A stretch of DNA of 64,000 nt from Rhodoblastus sp. 17X3 (GCF_030056575.1 NZ_JASHHX010000014.1:54547-118546); one strand, 5' to 3'; positions 7,387 through 16,693 are shown, counted from the stretch's first letter. The notes: generated from the letters alone by a model not told the origin. A program made the numbers and translations.

Positions 7387-9216
7387 ATGGCAGCGTCCGA
7401 GCAAGCCGCGCCCTTCATCGACAGTTTCGCTCCCTCCACCGAGGAGCAATGGCGCAAGAAGGTTGAGGCCGCCCTGAAAGGCGCGCCCGCGCAGAAGCTG
7501 GTCACCAAGACCTATGACGGCTTCGACATCCAGCCGCTCTATGCCCGCGCCGCCAACAGGCCGCGCGCCTTCCGCGCCAGCGGCGACTGGGCCGTGACCG
7601 CCCGCGTCGATCATCCCGATGCCGCCGCCGCCAACGAGCTGGCCCTGACCGATCTCGAAAACGGCGCCACCGGCCTGCAGGTCGTCTTCGCGGGCGCGGT
7701 CGGCGCCTATGGCTTCGGCCTCAAGGACGCCGCCGCCCTTGCCCCGGCCCTGAAGGACATCCAGCTCGACGCCGGGCTGCGGATCGTGCTCGATCTGCCC
7801 GTCCACTCCGGCCTTCATGTCGCGGCTCTGCTCGATCTCGTCGCCGCGCGCGGCTATGATCCGAAAACGCTCGACATTTCCTTCGGCCTCGATCCGATCG
7901 GCGCCGCCGCCGCGACCGCCGCGCCGCTGAACTGGGCAGAAGAAGGCCCGAAACTGGCCGAATTGGCCAAGATTCTCATCGCCAAGGGCTTCGACAAGGG
8001 CCTGATCGCCGCCGACGGCCGCGTCGTCCACGCCGCGGGCGGCTCGCCTGCGCAGGAACTGGCCTTCGCGCTGGCCAGCGGCGTCGCCGCCCTGCGCACG
8101 CTGGAGGCCGCCGGGCTCAGCCTCGACGCCGCACGGAAACTGATCGATTTTCGCCTCGCCGCCGACGCCGACGAATTCATCACACTGGCCAAATTCCGCG
8201 CCCTGCGCCGCTTGTGGGCGAGCGTCGAGCGCGCCTGCGGCCTTGAGGCGAAGCCTGTTCGCGTCCATGGCGAAACCGCCTGGCGCATGATGACGCGGCG
8301 CGACCCCTGGGTGAACTTGCTGCGCGCCACCGTGGCGGTGTTCTCGGCTGGTCTCGGCGGCGCCGATTCGATCTCCGTGCTGCCCTTCACCCAGGCGCTC
8401 GGCCTGCCCGACGTCTTCGCCCGCCGCATCGCCCGCAACACCCAACTGGTTCTGCTGGAAGAATCCAGCCTCGGCAAGGTCGCCGATCCGGCTGCGGGCT
8501 CGGGCGGCGTCGAGGCGCTCACCGATTCCCTCGTCGAGCGCGGCTACGCCCTGTTCCAGGACATCGAAAAAGCCGGCGGCCTCGCCAAGGCGCTGGAAAG
8601 CGGCGCCTTCCAGTCCGAAGTGGCCAAGACCGCCGACGAGCGCGCGAAAAACGTCGCCCGCCGCAAGGAGCCGCTCACCGGCGCCAGCGAATTCCCGGAC
8701 ATTCACGAAAAGCCCGTGACCGTGCTGCTGCCCGCCCCGGCCGCGCCCGCCGTCAACGCAAAAGCCAACCCCAAAACCCTCTCGCCGCACCGGGTTGCGG
8801 AAGCCTTCGAAGCGCTGCGCGACCAGGCCGACGCCGCTTCCGCGCGCCCGAAGATTTTCCTGGCCAATCTCGGCCCGGTCGCCGCCTTCACCGCCCGCGC
8901 CACCTTCGCCAAGAATTTCTTCGAGGCGGGCGGCGTGGAAGCGCTCGGCAATGACGGCTTCGCCGACGCCGTCGCGCTCGTCGCAGGGTTCAAGGCCAGC
9001 GGCGCGAAGCTCGCCGTGCTGTGCTCCTCCGACGCGGTCTATGCCGAACAGGGAATCGAGGCCGCCAAGTCCCTCGCCGCCGCCGGCGCGCATCTCTTCG
9101 TCGCGGGACGTCCGGGCGAGCAGGAGGCGCAATGGCGCGACGCCGGGGCGCAAGATTTCGTCTTCGTTGGCAGCGACATCCTCGCGCAACTCCGCGACGC
9201 GCTCAAGGCGGCGTGA
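7387..9216 (+). CDS. mutA: Methylmalonyl-CoA mutase small (beta) subunit
   Basis: About 609 residues. The first ~450 residues form the mutase TIM barrel: 'LTDLENGATGLQVVF', 'WRMMTRRDPWVNLLRAT', 'VLPFTQALG', 'ARNTQLVLLEESSLGKVADPAAGS'. The C-terminal ~130 residues resemble a B12-binding Rossmann domain but lack the DxHxxG cobalt-ligand motif, as is normal for the non-catalytic subunit. It pairs with MutB (succinyl-CoA/methylmalonyl-CoA interconversion, adenosylcobalamin-dependent). No mutB follows; the next gene is a small secreted protein. ATG 7387 has AGGAG upstream. The nearby scpB and, far downstream, meaB belong to the same pathway. Confidence 0.88.
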   Translation: MAASEQAAPFIDSFAPSTEEQWRKKVEAALKGAPAQKLVTKTYDGFDIQPLYARAANRPRAFRASGDWAVTARVDHPDAAAANELALTDLENGATGLQVVFAGAVGAYGFGLKDAAALAPALKDIQLDAGLRIVLDLPVHSGLHVAALLDLVAARGYDPKTLDISFGLDPIGAAAATAAPLNWAEEGPKLAELAKILIAKGFDKGLIAADGRVVHAAGGSPAQELAFALASGVAALRTLEAAGLSLDAARKLIDFRLAADADEFITLAKFRALRRLWASVERACGLEAKPVRVHGETAWRMMTRRDPWVNLLRATVAVFSAGLGGADSISVLPFTQALGLPDVFARRIARNTQLVLLEESSLGKVADPAAGSGGVEALTDSLVERGYALFQDIEKAGGLAKALESGAFQSEVAKTADERAKNVARRKEPLTGASEFPDIHEKPVTVLLPAPAAPAVNAKANPKTLSPHRVAEAFEALRDQADAASARPKIFLANLGPVAAFTARATFAKNFFEAGGVEALGNDGFADAVALVAGFKASGAKLAVLCSSDAVYAEQGIEAAKSLAAAGAHLFVAGRPGEQEAQWRDAGAQDFVFVGSDILAQLRDALKAA

Positions 9217-9225
9217 CTTTTTTGC

Positions 9226-9250
9226 GGCGCCGCGAAATTTTCGCGGCGCC
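9226..9250 (+). terminator. Perfect inverted repeat just after mutA
   Basis: GGCGCCGCGAAA and TTTCGCGGCGCC form a perfect 12-bp palindromic pair starting nine bases after the mutA stop. It lacks a downstream T-run on either strand, so it is either an imperfect terminator or an mRNA 3'-end stabiliser. Confidence 0.45.
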
Positions 9251-9431
9251 AGCGTGATTTGAAGCTTTGCAATCGACGCAAAGCATGCGAGCCAAACCCC
9301 GTTCCATTCACGCCCCGAAGCGCCCGCCCCCGCCGTTCAGCGGGTCGCGCTTCGGAAAAGCGGCGACTGCGAAAACCGAATCGCCGGTTAATCGCCCCGC
9401 CGCTCTGGCCGCCTGTTCCGGGAGATGACGC

Positions 9432-9803
9432 GTGCGCGCGAAAGTTCTTGTCGCCAGCCTTCTGCTTGCATCCGCGCTTGCCGCGCCTCTTGCCACCCCG
9501 GTCGCGGCCAAGCCTGTCCATGACGGCCAATGGCGGGTGGATATCCAGACGTCGGTCGGCAATTGCCCGCCCGGCGGCCAGGTCGTCGTGACGATCAAGG
9601 ACGAGCGGGTCACCGCCATCGACGCCGGGGGCGTCGAGCCTTGGGGCTATATCGACGACACCAACACCTTTGTCGGCCATTTCAACATCGGCGAGAAGGT
9701 TGTGCGCGCCAATGGCGACGTGAAGGGCCAGACCGCCTCCGGCCCGTGGTCCTCCAATACGGATTATTGCGGCGGACGCTGGACCGCCCGCAAGATCGAC
9801 TAG
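9432..9803 (+). CDS. Small secreted protein, unknown function
   Basis: 123 residues. A clear signal peptide (AKVLVASLLLASALAAPLA, cleavage after VAA/AKP) precedes a mature domain of about 95 residues with two Cys (NCPPGG and DYCGGRW) that could form a disulfide and a pattern 'GQWRVDIQTSVG...VTIKDERVTAIDAGG...W...RA' suggesting a small beta-barrel periplasmic domain. GTG 9432 is the start consistent with the signal peptide; GGGAGATG lies upstream. Family members of this sort occur as stand-alone periplasmic proteins in Hyphomicrobiales; I do not recognise a named family. It stands alone between mutA and the MBL hydrolase. Confidence 0.65.
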   Translation: MRAKVLVASLLLASALAAPLATPVAAKPVHDGQWRVDIQTSVGNCPPGGQVVVTIKDERVTAIDAGGVEPWGYIDDTNTFVGHFNIGEKVVRANGDVKGQTASGPWSSNTDYCGGRWTARKID

Positions 9804-9840
9804 AACTTGCCGGCGCCGCGCAGGACGCTACGATGGCGCC

Positions 9841-10800
9841 ATGAGCGGCACAGACCAGACCACTGAAAACGAGAGCGAAAAGCCCGACGCAGATGAGGCG
9901 CCGCGCTTCGATCTCGCCTTTGACGCCCCCGTGGGCCATTTGCTGCGCGTCTCGCCGCTGGTCCGACGCATCGTCGCGCCCAATCCCGGCCCCTTCACCT
10001 TCACCGGGACCTGCACTTACGTCATCGGCGAAGGCCAGGTCGCGGTGGTCGATCCCGGCCCCGACCTGCCCGCCCATGTCGAGGCGCTGCTCGACGCGCT
10101 GAAAGGCGAGACGGTCGCAGCGATTTTCGTCACCCATACCCATCGCGACCATTCGCCTGCCGCACGCCTTCTGCAACAGGCCACGGGAGCGGAAATCATC
10201 GGCTGCCCGCCGCATTTCCCGGCCCGCGAGATGGCGCTCGGTGAGATCAACAAGCTCGACGCCTCCAATGATCCCGACCATCGCCCGGACCGCGAACTCG
10301 GCGACGGCGAGGTTTTCGAGGGCTCCGGCTTCTCGATTCGCGCAGTCCATACGCCGGGCCACACCATGAATCATGTCTGTTTCGAGCTGGTCGAGGAAAA
10401 GGCGCTCTTCACCGGCGACCACATCATGGGCTGGTCAACGTCCATCGTCGCGCCGCCGGACGGCGCCATGCGGCTCTATCTCGATTCGCTGGAAAAGCTC
10501 CGCGCTCTCGATCACGCGGTCTATTGGCCCGGCCACGGCGGCCCGGTGTCACAGCCGCAGCGTTTCTTGCGGGCCCTTCTTCACCACCGCCGCGCGCGCG
10601 AAAAATCCATCCTTGCCGCGCTTGGCGCGGGGCCGCTCGCGCCGGCCGAGATCGTCGAAAAAGTCTATGAAAAGCTGGACGCGCGGCTGAAAGGCGCCGC
10701 CGCGCTCTCGACCTTCGCCCACCTGGAAGACCTTTACGAGCGAGGCCTCGTCGCGACAAATGGGACGCCGCAGCTGACAGGCAAATTTTCGCGGCTGTAG
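9841..10800 (+). CDS. MBL-fold metallo-hydrolase with winged-helix tail (LACTB2-like)
   Basis: 319 residues. The zinc-binding motif THTHRDHSPAA is complete (HxHxDH), with later ligands in HTPGHTMNH, FTGDHIMG and WPGHGGPV. The C-terminal ~60 residues ('ILAALGAGPLAPAEIVEKVY', 'TFAHLEDLYERGLV') match the small winged-helix domain seen in LACTB2-type proteins. Those proteins are nucleases or thioester hydrolases; which applies here cannot be told from sequence. It is 37 bp downstream of the small secreted protein gene on the same strand and may share its transcript. Confidence 0.82.
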   Translation: MSGTDQTTENESEKPDADEAPRFDLAFDAPVGHLLRVSPLVRRIVAPNPGPFTFTGTCTYVIGEGQVAVVDPGPDLPAHVEALLDALKGETVAAIFVTHTHRDHSPAARLLQQATGAEIIGCPPHFPAREMALGEINKLDASNDPDHRPDRELGDGEVFEGSGFSIRAVHTPGHTMNHVCFELVEEKALFTGDHIMGWSTSIVAPPDGAMRLYLDSLEKLRALDHAVYWPGHGGPVSQPQRFLRALLHHRRAREKSILAALGAGPLAPAEIVEKVYEKLDARLKGAAALSTFAHLEDLYERGLVATNGTPQLTGKFSRL

Positions 10801-11186
10801 AAGATAGAAGACTTCGCGCCGCGACATACGGGTTGCCGGTTGGGCATCACGTCAGCTTTGGCGATGATGCAAGGAGCCCCGCCAAGGCAGCGACGGGAAT
10901 GTCGACAAACGGCTCGAAGCGGTCCTACGAAATGATGGTCCTGCCGGCGACTATCGCACGCTCAGCGGACGTTGCGGTAGCAAATGAAGCAGCGCTCGAG
11001 ACCCAAGGTAGAAATTCCCAATCGATAACTTAACCATCGGCTGACGACGGCAACGTTTCCGGGTTGAAAACTGTCGTTTTCGGTAGCAGTCTAGGATTGA
11101 CTGAGTTCTCCGTGTAGAGAAATTCGGTCCAAAAGGGTTGATAAACATCCGCTTCTACCTGCCAGATATCAATCGAGGGGGGAGAA
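10801..11186. other. Intergenic leader region of the propeller-like gene
   Basis: 386 bp with lower GC towards its right end. No credible gene is seen. TTAACCAT at 11029-11036 resembles a single CtrA half-site. A TTGACT at 11097-11102 could be a -35 element but no good -10 follows. A strong ribosome site GGGGGGAGAA precedes the ATG at 11187. Confidence 0.35.
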
Positions 11187-12737
11187 ATGTCCAGATTTTT
11201 CAACCGCGCGTCCAACGACTGGAACAACAGCGTAAGTCCGAACTTCGCAGGCGACGTTTGGGGCGATCATGACGACATTTCGGGCGCCTCCTCGACAAAC
11301 GGGGGCGTGGGTGTTCTTGCAGCCATTCAGTCCGGCGAGATCCCAGCCCCGCTCGTCGCCGCTCTTTCGAGCCGGACGGCCCAAAGCACGACGTCCTTGC
11401 CCTATTCAACCTTTAAGGCGACATCGGGAACGACGACCACCAGCAGCGGCGCGAAATGGGGCGGCATCTCCTTTTCGTCGACCGAGGGTTATTATTATCC
11501 GCCAGACAATGCCTTAGGCGTCAATAACGCTGCTTCCGGCTCCCAGACTGTTGTGACGGCGGAAAACAACGCGGTTCGCATCGACAAATTCAGCGGTGGC
11601 GCGATTTCCTCCTCGACCATGTCGGGGGAAAACAGTTTGTTTGGCTCCCCCGCCTCGGGTTTTTTCTACACTGACCCGCGCGTGATTTTCGATGCGCAGG
11701 CTGGAAAATTCATCATTACCGCGGACGAGGTGAACCCGAACACCGGCAAGAGCTATTTCGTCTATGCCGTCTCATCGACCGCGGCGCCGACCTCCTTCAC
11801 TTCGGGATGGACGGTGCATTCCATCAGCACCACCTTTAACGGCGCGTTGTGGACCGACCAGCCGCTCGTGAGCCTGAACAATGGCTCGCTTTACGTGACC
11901 ACCAACATGTACGACACGGCCGGCAATTATCAAGGCGACAACCTGACGGTCATTTCCAATTATGCTACCACGCCCTCCGCCATAACTGTTTCGTCGCTCA
12001 GCGGACCCTCTTACCAGCCCGCGACGATCGAGGACGGGTCAAGTGCGATCCAATATTTCGTGTCGCACAACGGCGCCAATCTGGACATCATCGATTCCTC
12101 TGGAGCGGTCGTGGCGACGATCGGCGGCATGCCCGCCGAGTCGCAATTCGCCGCGACACAGAAAGGCTCGACCTACATGCTGGATGCGGGAGACGGGCGG
12201 GTCACCAGCGCCGTCTATGACGCTAGCCACAATCTGCTCTATGCCGTGTTCGAGGCGGCGGGTTCTTCGAGTTCGCCGACAGACAAGCTTGTCCAGTACA
12301 ATCTCTCCACCGGCGCCGTCGACACCGTCAATCTGAACGATCTCCTGCCTTCGTCCGGTTCGACGAGCGGCGCCGGCACGTTCAATGCCTCGCTGGCCGT
12401 CGACGCTCAGGGAGACCTGTTGGTGAACTTCAACGCCAGCGGGCCCAACATGTATGCTGCGGATTATTATGCCGTCTGGAAAGCGTCCAGCGGCGTCGCA
12501 CCGACGCCGACGGCGAACAATTATTCGAGCCTTTACGACTATCAAAATAGCGTCGCGGCATATGTCGATCCCCGAAAGGATCTTATCGGCCGCTGGGGCG
12601 ATTATTCGTCCGCGATTGCCAACCCGAGCGTCCAGAACGGATTTTACATTTCGAACGAATATGACAATGGCAGCACCAGAGTGCTGTTCGCCAACTACAA
12701 TAGCTGGGGAACGGTCATAGCCAGCGTCAATGTGTGA
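11187..12737 (+). CDS. Propeller-like extracellular-type protein, no signal peptide
   Basis: 516 residues, very rich in Ser, Thr, Asn, Gly and Tyr and poor in Lys/Arg, the composition of exported proteins. There is no N-terminal signal peptide and no RTX nonapeptide repeat. Internal blocks such as 'DPRVIFDAQAGKFIITADE', 'QPLVSLNNGSLYVTTNMYD', 'LLYAVFEAAGSS' and 'GRWGDYSSAIANP' recur with about 50-70 residue spacing, fitting beta-propeller blades; the last is typical of bacterial surface propellers that end with a 'GDYSA' blade. The strong ribosome site suggests high expression. Secretion route and ligand are unknown. Its GC is lower than that of neighbours, so recent acquisition is possible. 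Confidence 0.65.
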   Translation: MSRFFNRASNDWNNSVSPNFAGDVWGDHDDISGASSTNGGVGVLAAIQSGEIPAPLVAALSSRTAQSTTSLPYSTFKATSGTTTTSSGAKWGGISFSSTEGYYYPPDNALGVNNAASGSQTVVTAENNAVRIDKFSGGAISSSTMSGENSLFGSPASGFFYTDPRVIFDAQAGKFIITADEVNPNTGKSYFVYAVSSTAAPTSFTSGWTVHSISTTFNGALWTDQPLVSLNNGSLYVTTNMYDTAGNYQGDNLTVISNYATTPSAITVSSLSGPSYQPATIEDGSSAIQYFVSHNGANLDIIDSSGAVVATIGGMPAESQFAATQKGSTYMLDAGDGRVTSAVYDASHNLLYAVFEAAGSSSSPTDKLVQYNLSTGAVDTVNLNDLLPSSGSTSGAGTFNASLAVDAQGDLLVNFNASGPNMYAADYYAVWKASSGVAPTPTANNYSSLYDYQNSVAAYVDPRKDLIGRWGDYSSAIANPSVQNGFYISNEYDNGSTRVLFANYNSWGTVIASVNV

Positions 12738-12837
12738 GAGGAATCGGATCTTTTAGGTGCCGCTGGCGTCGCCAGAAAAGGGCTGGCAGCTTAGCATGGG
12801 ACGCGCCAGACCGGCTGCTCGAAGGGGAAAATATGGC

Positions 12838-13104
12838 CTAAGATGTCGTCAGCGATCCAGGGGGCGCTAATTCAACGGCGATTTCATGAAGGTCGGCAAA
12901 GAGACGATGCAGGCAAATTTTCACCGCGTCCGTCAGTGACGGGAATCGGCGCATCCTTTCCATGTGCGACAGACTGGTCAGCATCCGATACCAGTCCTTC
13001 GCACGTGGACAGGTTCCCGCCGACTCCGGTCGGACAGCGTCGTCCGCCCTCTGCTCGAAGCCGACCTTCCTGATTGTGTCGACTTCTGTCTCTTCACGGC
13101 GCAT
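12838..13104 (-). CDS. Possible small protein, doubtful
   Basis: 88 codons in the 524-bp gap between the propeller-like gene and the DUF1499 gene (12738-13261). The segment AKDWYRMLTSLSHMERMRRF and 'LTDAVKICLHRLFADLHEIA' look like a small helical protein, and third positions lean to G/C, but there is no good ribosome site and I recognise no family. It could be a decayed gene. The rest of the gap shows nothing else. Confidence 0.28.
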   Translation of the reverse strand: MRREETEVDTIRKVGFEQRADDAVRPESAGTCPRAKDWYRMLTSLSHMERMRRFPSLTDAVKICLHRLFADLHEIAVELAPPGSLTTS

Positions 13105-13261
13105 TCTCTCCGTTGCGCCTTCGACCTCAATGCCGCTTAAACCGGCCCTTCTGCCTACAGCGGGTTTCCGCCGAGAACGGTCGACTATACGGTTGCCACC
13201 GGCTTATCTCTCTTCTTGCTTGCCCTCCGGCTGATGATCGTCGAAGGCGGACGCGCGCGCG

Positions 13262-14101
13262 CTAATTCGCTTCGTCCTTTTCTTCGAGCGAATCGCTCAG
13301 CTTGCCGATGAGCTTGGCGCCCGCTCCGAGATCGTTGCGCAGGTAGCGCGTCACCGCGCGCATATCGACCCGGGTTTCGTCCTCGCCGGGGCGGATGCGG
13401 ATGGCAATCGCCACGGGCAAGTTCAGGGCGGGCGAATGGGCGAGCGCCTCGATGTGTCCCTCCGGCCGCTTGGGGCCGCCGGGCCGCACCTCTTCGAGGA
13501 TCTTCCAGCGCAATTGCAGCACGGCCTCGCGCGTCGCCTTGAAGGCCTCGTCCATTTCCATGTCGAGCGCGATCGTCTTGACGTCGGGATAGGCGGCGAG
13601 CTGCTCTTCCCCGCGCGCGGCATCGAGCGGACCCGGCGTCCAGCCGCCGCGCCCCGCGACCGCGTCGGGCGAGGTCAGGAAGGCCGGCGGATCCTCGACA
13701 TCGGTGGAAATATCGGCGAGCCAGGGCGGGCTGCCGGCGGTGTAAATCAGAAAGGCCGGGTAAGGCGCGAGCAAAGCGAGCAGCAGAAACGTGGCGATGA
13801 TCTTCCCGACGCCGCGCCGGCCCTTGATCCAGATTGACGCCAGAGCCCCAAGCGCGAGGCCGACCGCCACGAGGGCAACCGAGAGCGCGGTGACGAAAAT
13901 GAACAGCCCGACGCCCGGATCTGGCGTGGCGCTGGGCTGCAAGGTCAGGATGGCGAAAAACCGCGCCAGCGCCCCGCGCGAATGGGCGGCGACAAGGGCG
14001 AGCGCGGCGAGCAGCAGGGCGAGCTTGGCGAATTTGGTCGAGAGGATCGCCAGGCGCGAGACCGGCTCTTCCACGTTTACGCGCCGCAAGGCGCTGTCCA
14101 T
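13262..14101 (-). CDS. DUF1499 family protein with three membrane helices
   Basis: About 279 residues. Three hydrophobic segments (LAILSTKFAKLALLLAALAL; a second around FIFVTALSVALVAVGLALG; a third IIATFLLLALLAPYPAFLIY) are followed by a soluble C-terminal DUF1499 domain: 'TIALDMEMDEAFKATREAV', 'RWKILEEV', 'IAIRIRPGEDETRVDMRAVTR' and 'DLGAGAKLI', which is the family's hallmark 'SRVG..DLG.NA.RI' region. Start 14101 is taken over 14110/14137 because the conserved part begins there; the GGGGGG just before is the only ribosome-like element. Function of the family is unknown. Divergent from aroC. Confidence 0.75.
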   Translation of the reverse strand: MDSALRRVNVEEPVSRLAILSTKFAKLALLLAALALVAAHSRGALARFFAILTLQPSATPDPGVGLFIFVTALSVALVAVGLALGALASIWIKGRRGVGKIIATFLLLALLAPYPAFLIYTAGSPPWLADISTDVEDPPAFLTSPDAVAGRGGWTPGPLDAARGEEQLAAYPDVKTIALDMEMDEAFKATREAVLQLRWKILEEVRPGGPKRPEGHIEALAHSPALNLPVAIAIRIRPGEDETRVDMRAVTRYLRNDLGAGAKLIGKLSDSLEEKDEAN

Positions 14102-14264
14102 TCCCCCCATATCGCCATTCCGCCAGACGGCCGGCAAACGCCGTGAAAAAACCGCGCCGTGAATTTGGTAGCCTGCCTCGCCTCGCGAGGCAAGCGCGGG
14201 CCATTTGGCCTTTTGCGCGCTTTAGGGTTAGAACGCGGCGTTCCTTTCAGACGATCCGGCCGCC

Positions 14265-15386
14265 ATGTCGCACAACACCTTCGGACATCTCTTCCGCGTC
14301 ACCACCTTCGGCGAGAGCCACGGCCCCGCTTTGGGCTGCGTGGTCGACGGCTGCCCCTCGCGCCTGCCGATTGAAGCCGCCGAGATCCAGCAATTTCTCG
14401 ACCTGCGCCGGCCCGGCCAATCGCGTTTCACCACCCAGCGCCAGGAGCCGGATCAGGTCAAGATCCTCTCCGGCGTCATGACGGACGAGACCGGCGTGCA
14501 GCGCACCACCGGCGCGCCCATCGCCCTGATGATCGAGAACACCGACCAGCGCTCCAAGGACTATGGGGAGATCAAGGACTCCTATCGCCCCGGCCACGCC
14601 GATTATGTCTATGACGCCAAATATGGCATTCGCGATTATCGCGGCGGCGGCCGCTCCTCGGCGCGCGAGACCGCCGCGCGGGTGGCGGCGGGGGCCATCG
14701 CCCGCAAGGTCATCCCCGGCGTGACCATCCGCGCCGCGCTGATCCAGATTGGGCCGAAAAAGATCGATCGCTCCCGCTGGGACTGGGAGGAAGTCTCGCG
14801 CAACCAGCTGTTCTGCCCTGACGCGGTCGCCGCAGTCGAATGGGCCGATTATCTCGACGACATCCGCAAGGCCGGCTCTTCGATCGGCGCTGTGCTGGAA
14901 GTGGTCGCGGACGGCGTTCCCGCCGGCTGGGGCGCGCCGATCTATGGCAAGCTCGACGCGGAACTCGCCGCCGCGCTGATGTCGATCAACGCCGTGAAGG
15001 GCGTCGAGATCGGCGACGGCTTCGCCTCCGCCGAACTGACCGGCGAGGAAAACGCCGATGAAATGCGCGCGGGCCAAGACTCCTCAAATTTCGGCCCGGT
15101 TTTCCTGGCCAATCACGCGGGCGGCGTGCTGGGCGGCATTTCCACCGGCCAGCCCGTGGTGGCGCGCTTCGCGGTCAAGCCGACCTCGTCGATCCTGACG
15201 CCGCGCCGCTCGGTGGACCGTTACGGGGCGGAAGTGGATTTGCGCACAAAAGGCCGCCACGACCCTTGCGTCGGCGTCCGCGCGGCGCCCATCGCCGAGG
15301 CCATGGTCGCCTGCGTGCTGGCCGACGCCTTCTTGCGCCATCGCGGCCAGCAGGGCGAAGGTTTTTCGTGGCCGTTCGAAAAATAA
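14265..15386 (+). CDS. aroC: Chorismate synthase
   Basis: 373 residues, normal for the family. Signatures: [20 protein letters not shown] at the N-terminus, '[16 protein letters not shown]' (FMN/EPSP binding), and '[11 protein letters not shown]', '[12 protein letters not shown]', 'KPTSSI' near the C-terminus. It converts 5-enolpyruvylshikimate-3-phosphate to chorismate using reduced FMN, the last shared step to aromatic amino acids and folate. Stands alone; the DUF1499 gene diverges and a 12-bp palindrome GCCTCGCGAGGC lies at 14181-14192 in the shared upstream region. Confidence 0.96.
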   Translation: MSHNTFGHLFRVTTFGESHGPALGCVVDGCPSRLPIEAAEIQQFLDLRRPGQSRFTTQRQEPDQVKILSGVMTDETGVQRTTGAPIALMIENTDQRSKDYGEIKDSYRPGHADYVYDAKYGIRDYRGGGRSSARETAARVAAGAIARKVIPGVTIRAALIQIGPKKIDRSRWDWEEVSRNQLFCPDAVAAVEWADYLDDIRKAGSSIGAVLEVVADGVPAGWGAPIYGKLDAELAAALMSINAVKGVEIGDGFASAELTGEENADEMRAGQDSSNFGPVFLANHAGGVLGGISTGQPVVARFAVKPTSSILTPRRSVDRYGAEVDLRTKGRHDPCVGVRAAPIAEAMVACVLADAFLRHRGQQGEGFSWPFEK

Positions 15387-15554
15387 CGAGAAGACCAGAC
15401 AGCAACGGGCGCACCCGCACGGCAAAGCCGGCTGCTTGCGAGTTTTGGCGACGCGTCGGAATAACGCGGCGGGACGATCCTATTGTAATTCAATAAGAAA
15501 TAATTATTTATTTAAAATCGCAACTACGTATTCAATGTTTTGAGCAGCTGAAAA

Positions 15555-15848
15555 ATGCACCTCCCCTCGATTGATATTTTTGTCGCCATCGGCGTTACTG
15601 TTTCTACAGCGGTTACGGACGCCGTCTATGTCTTTTTCAACGCCTCGGTTTCAGAGCGAAGACGAATAGCGGCGGCGACGTGGAGCAGCATCTGGTACAT
15701 GCTGTCCGCATTCGCGGTCATCAGCTACACCTCGAACTGGGTCTATGTGCTTTTCGCGGCTATAGGCGCGTGGATCGGAGGATTCTTTTCCATTACTGCG
15801 CTTAACTGGATAAGTCCGCGAAAAGAGCATACCTCGTCGGCGAAGTAG
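15555..15848 (+). CDS. Small membrane protein, unknown
   Basis: 97 residues with three hydrophobic segments: IFVAIGVTVSTAVTDAVYVF, WYMLSAFAVISY and WVYVLFAAIGAWIGGFFSI. A short basic tail ends the protein. The upstream 170 bp is strikingly AT-rich for this genome (runs such as ATAATTATTTATTTAAAAT at 15499-15517), which may hold its promoter or mark foreign DNA. Family not recognised; size and topology would fit a small integral membrane protein such as a holin-like or transporter-accessory protein, but nothing supports a specific role. Confidence 0.6.
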   Translation: MHLPSIDIFVAIGVTVSTAVTDAVYVFFNASVSERRRIAAATWSSIWYMLSAFAVISYTSNWVYVLFAAIGAWIGGFFSITALNWISPRKEHTSSAK

Positions 15849-15854
15849 ATCGAG

Positions 15855-16634
15855 TCATCGGGGCAATTGTGTCCTCGCCACCGCCCCGACCATCGGCCCC
15901 ATCGGCAAGGTAAAATCATTGCGTCCGAGATTGGGCGCATAGAGCGCCGAAATCGAGCCGTCGAGGAAGAGCGCATTTTCGCAATGCAGCGCGTCGCGGA
16001 ACAGGCTGGCGAATTCGTAAAAAGTCACCGGCTCGTTGGAAATGGCGAAGACGACCTGCCCCTCGCGGTCCACGCCGACGCCATTGCGCGTCTTGGCCGA
16101 GATTCCCTCGGCGTGGATGCGAGGGTGGATCTTGCCGTTGAGCACCAGCATCGGGCCTGATTGCGTGGCGTAGTCCGCAGCCGGGCGCTGGCTGAGGAAA
16201 TGCGCTGTCTCCGTCACGCCGGCCTGCCCGGGCCCAATGTAAAACACGCCATTGGGCTTGAGATGGAAATTGCCGGCGCCGCCGCGCGTATTGGCCCGCC
16301 GCAACTCGACGCCCTTCTCGACATAGAGACCGACCGGCGCGTAATTCGAATCATACATGCCGGCGTTCATGGCGAAAACCAGCTTTTCGCCCGATTTGAG
16401 CGTCGCCGCCGCAGCCTCGAAACTCCCCAGCGGTTCGCCGTCCGGCGCCCGCCAGAACAGCCGCAGGTCGTCCGTTTTCGGATCGAATCGGCAGATCGTA
16501 TAGGAGCGCCCGCTTTGCTTGAGATCGCCGCAAGGCGCCGCCGGCACGGGCCAAGGGGCGGCGAAAACCGGGGTCAGCGCGAACATGAGCAGCAAGAATC
16601 CGCGGATTGTGATGAGATAAAAATGTGACCGCAT
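15855..16634 (-). CDS. Secreted phosphodiester glycosidase-like protein (DUF2233/NAGPA)
   Basis: 259 residues with an N-terminal signal peptide (IRGFLLLMFALTPVFA, cleavage before AP). The mature part matches the NAGPA/DUF2233 fold: 'FAMNAGMYDSNYAPVGLYVEKG', 'NFHLKPNGVFYIG', 'ATQSGPMLVLNGKIHP', 'RNGVGVDREGQVVFAISNEP' and 'ALFLDGSISALYAP'. Family members hydrolyse phosphodiester-linked sugars or act in exopolysaccharide metabolism; the substrate is unknown. GGGAGG stands just before the ATG. Its start is only 59 bp from the ribB start on the opposite strand, with a dyad between them. Confidence 0.82.
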   Translation of the reverse strand: MRSHFYLITIRGFLLLMFALTPVFAAPWPVPAAPCGDLKQSGRSYTICRFDPKTDDLRLFWRAPDGEPLGSFEAAAATLKSGEKLVFAMNAGMYDSNYAPVGLYVEKGVELRRANTRGGAGNFHLKPNGVFYIGPGQAGVTETAHFLSQRPAADYATQSGPMLVLNGKIHPRIHAEGISAKTRNGVGVDREGQVVFAISNEPVTFYEFASLFRDALHCENALFLDGSISALYAPNLGRNDFTLPMGPMVGAVARTQLPR

Positions 16635-16646
16635 GGGCCTCCCGAA

Positions 16647-16671
16647 CGGATTTTAGTATTGCTAAAATCCG
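16647..16671. promoter_or_regulatory. 25-bp dyad in divergent promoter: candidate operator
   Basis: CGGATTTTAG - TATTG - CTAAAATCCG: two perfect 10-bp arms around 5 bp, AT-rich in a GC-rich genome. It lies 22 bp before the ribB ATG and 12 bp before the glycosidase ATG. Each arm also contains a TAAAAT that could serve as -10 (with an extended TG motif, TGCTAAAAT, towards ribB). Because the downstream protein starts with a helix-turn-helix domain, the dyad is a candidate autoregulatory operator; this is inference. Confidence 0.55.
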
Positions 16672-16693
16672 GAAATTCTCTAGTTTCTCCGCC

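Noticed and set aside
7267..9189. 640-codon open frame antisense to mutA
   Set aside because: High third-position GC gives long antisense frames; no family motif, while the plus strand is a clear mutase subunit.
11097..11125. TTGACT as -35 promoter element of the propeller-like gene
   Set aside because: No acceptable -10 at 16-18 bp spacing.
14181..14192. Palindrome GCCTCGCGAGGC before aroC as operator
   Set aside because: GC-rich 12-bp palindromes are expected by chance in this genome and no partner repeat is seen.
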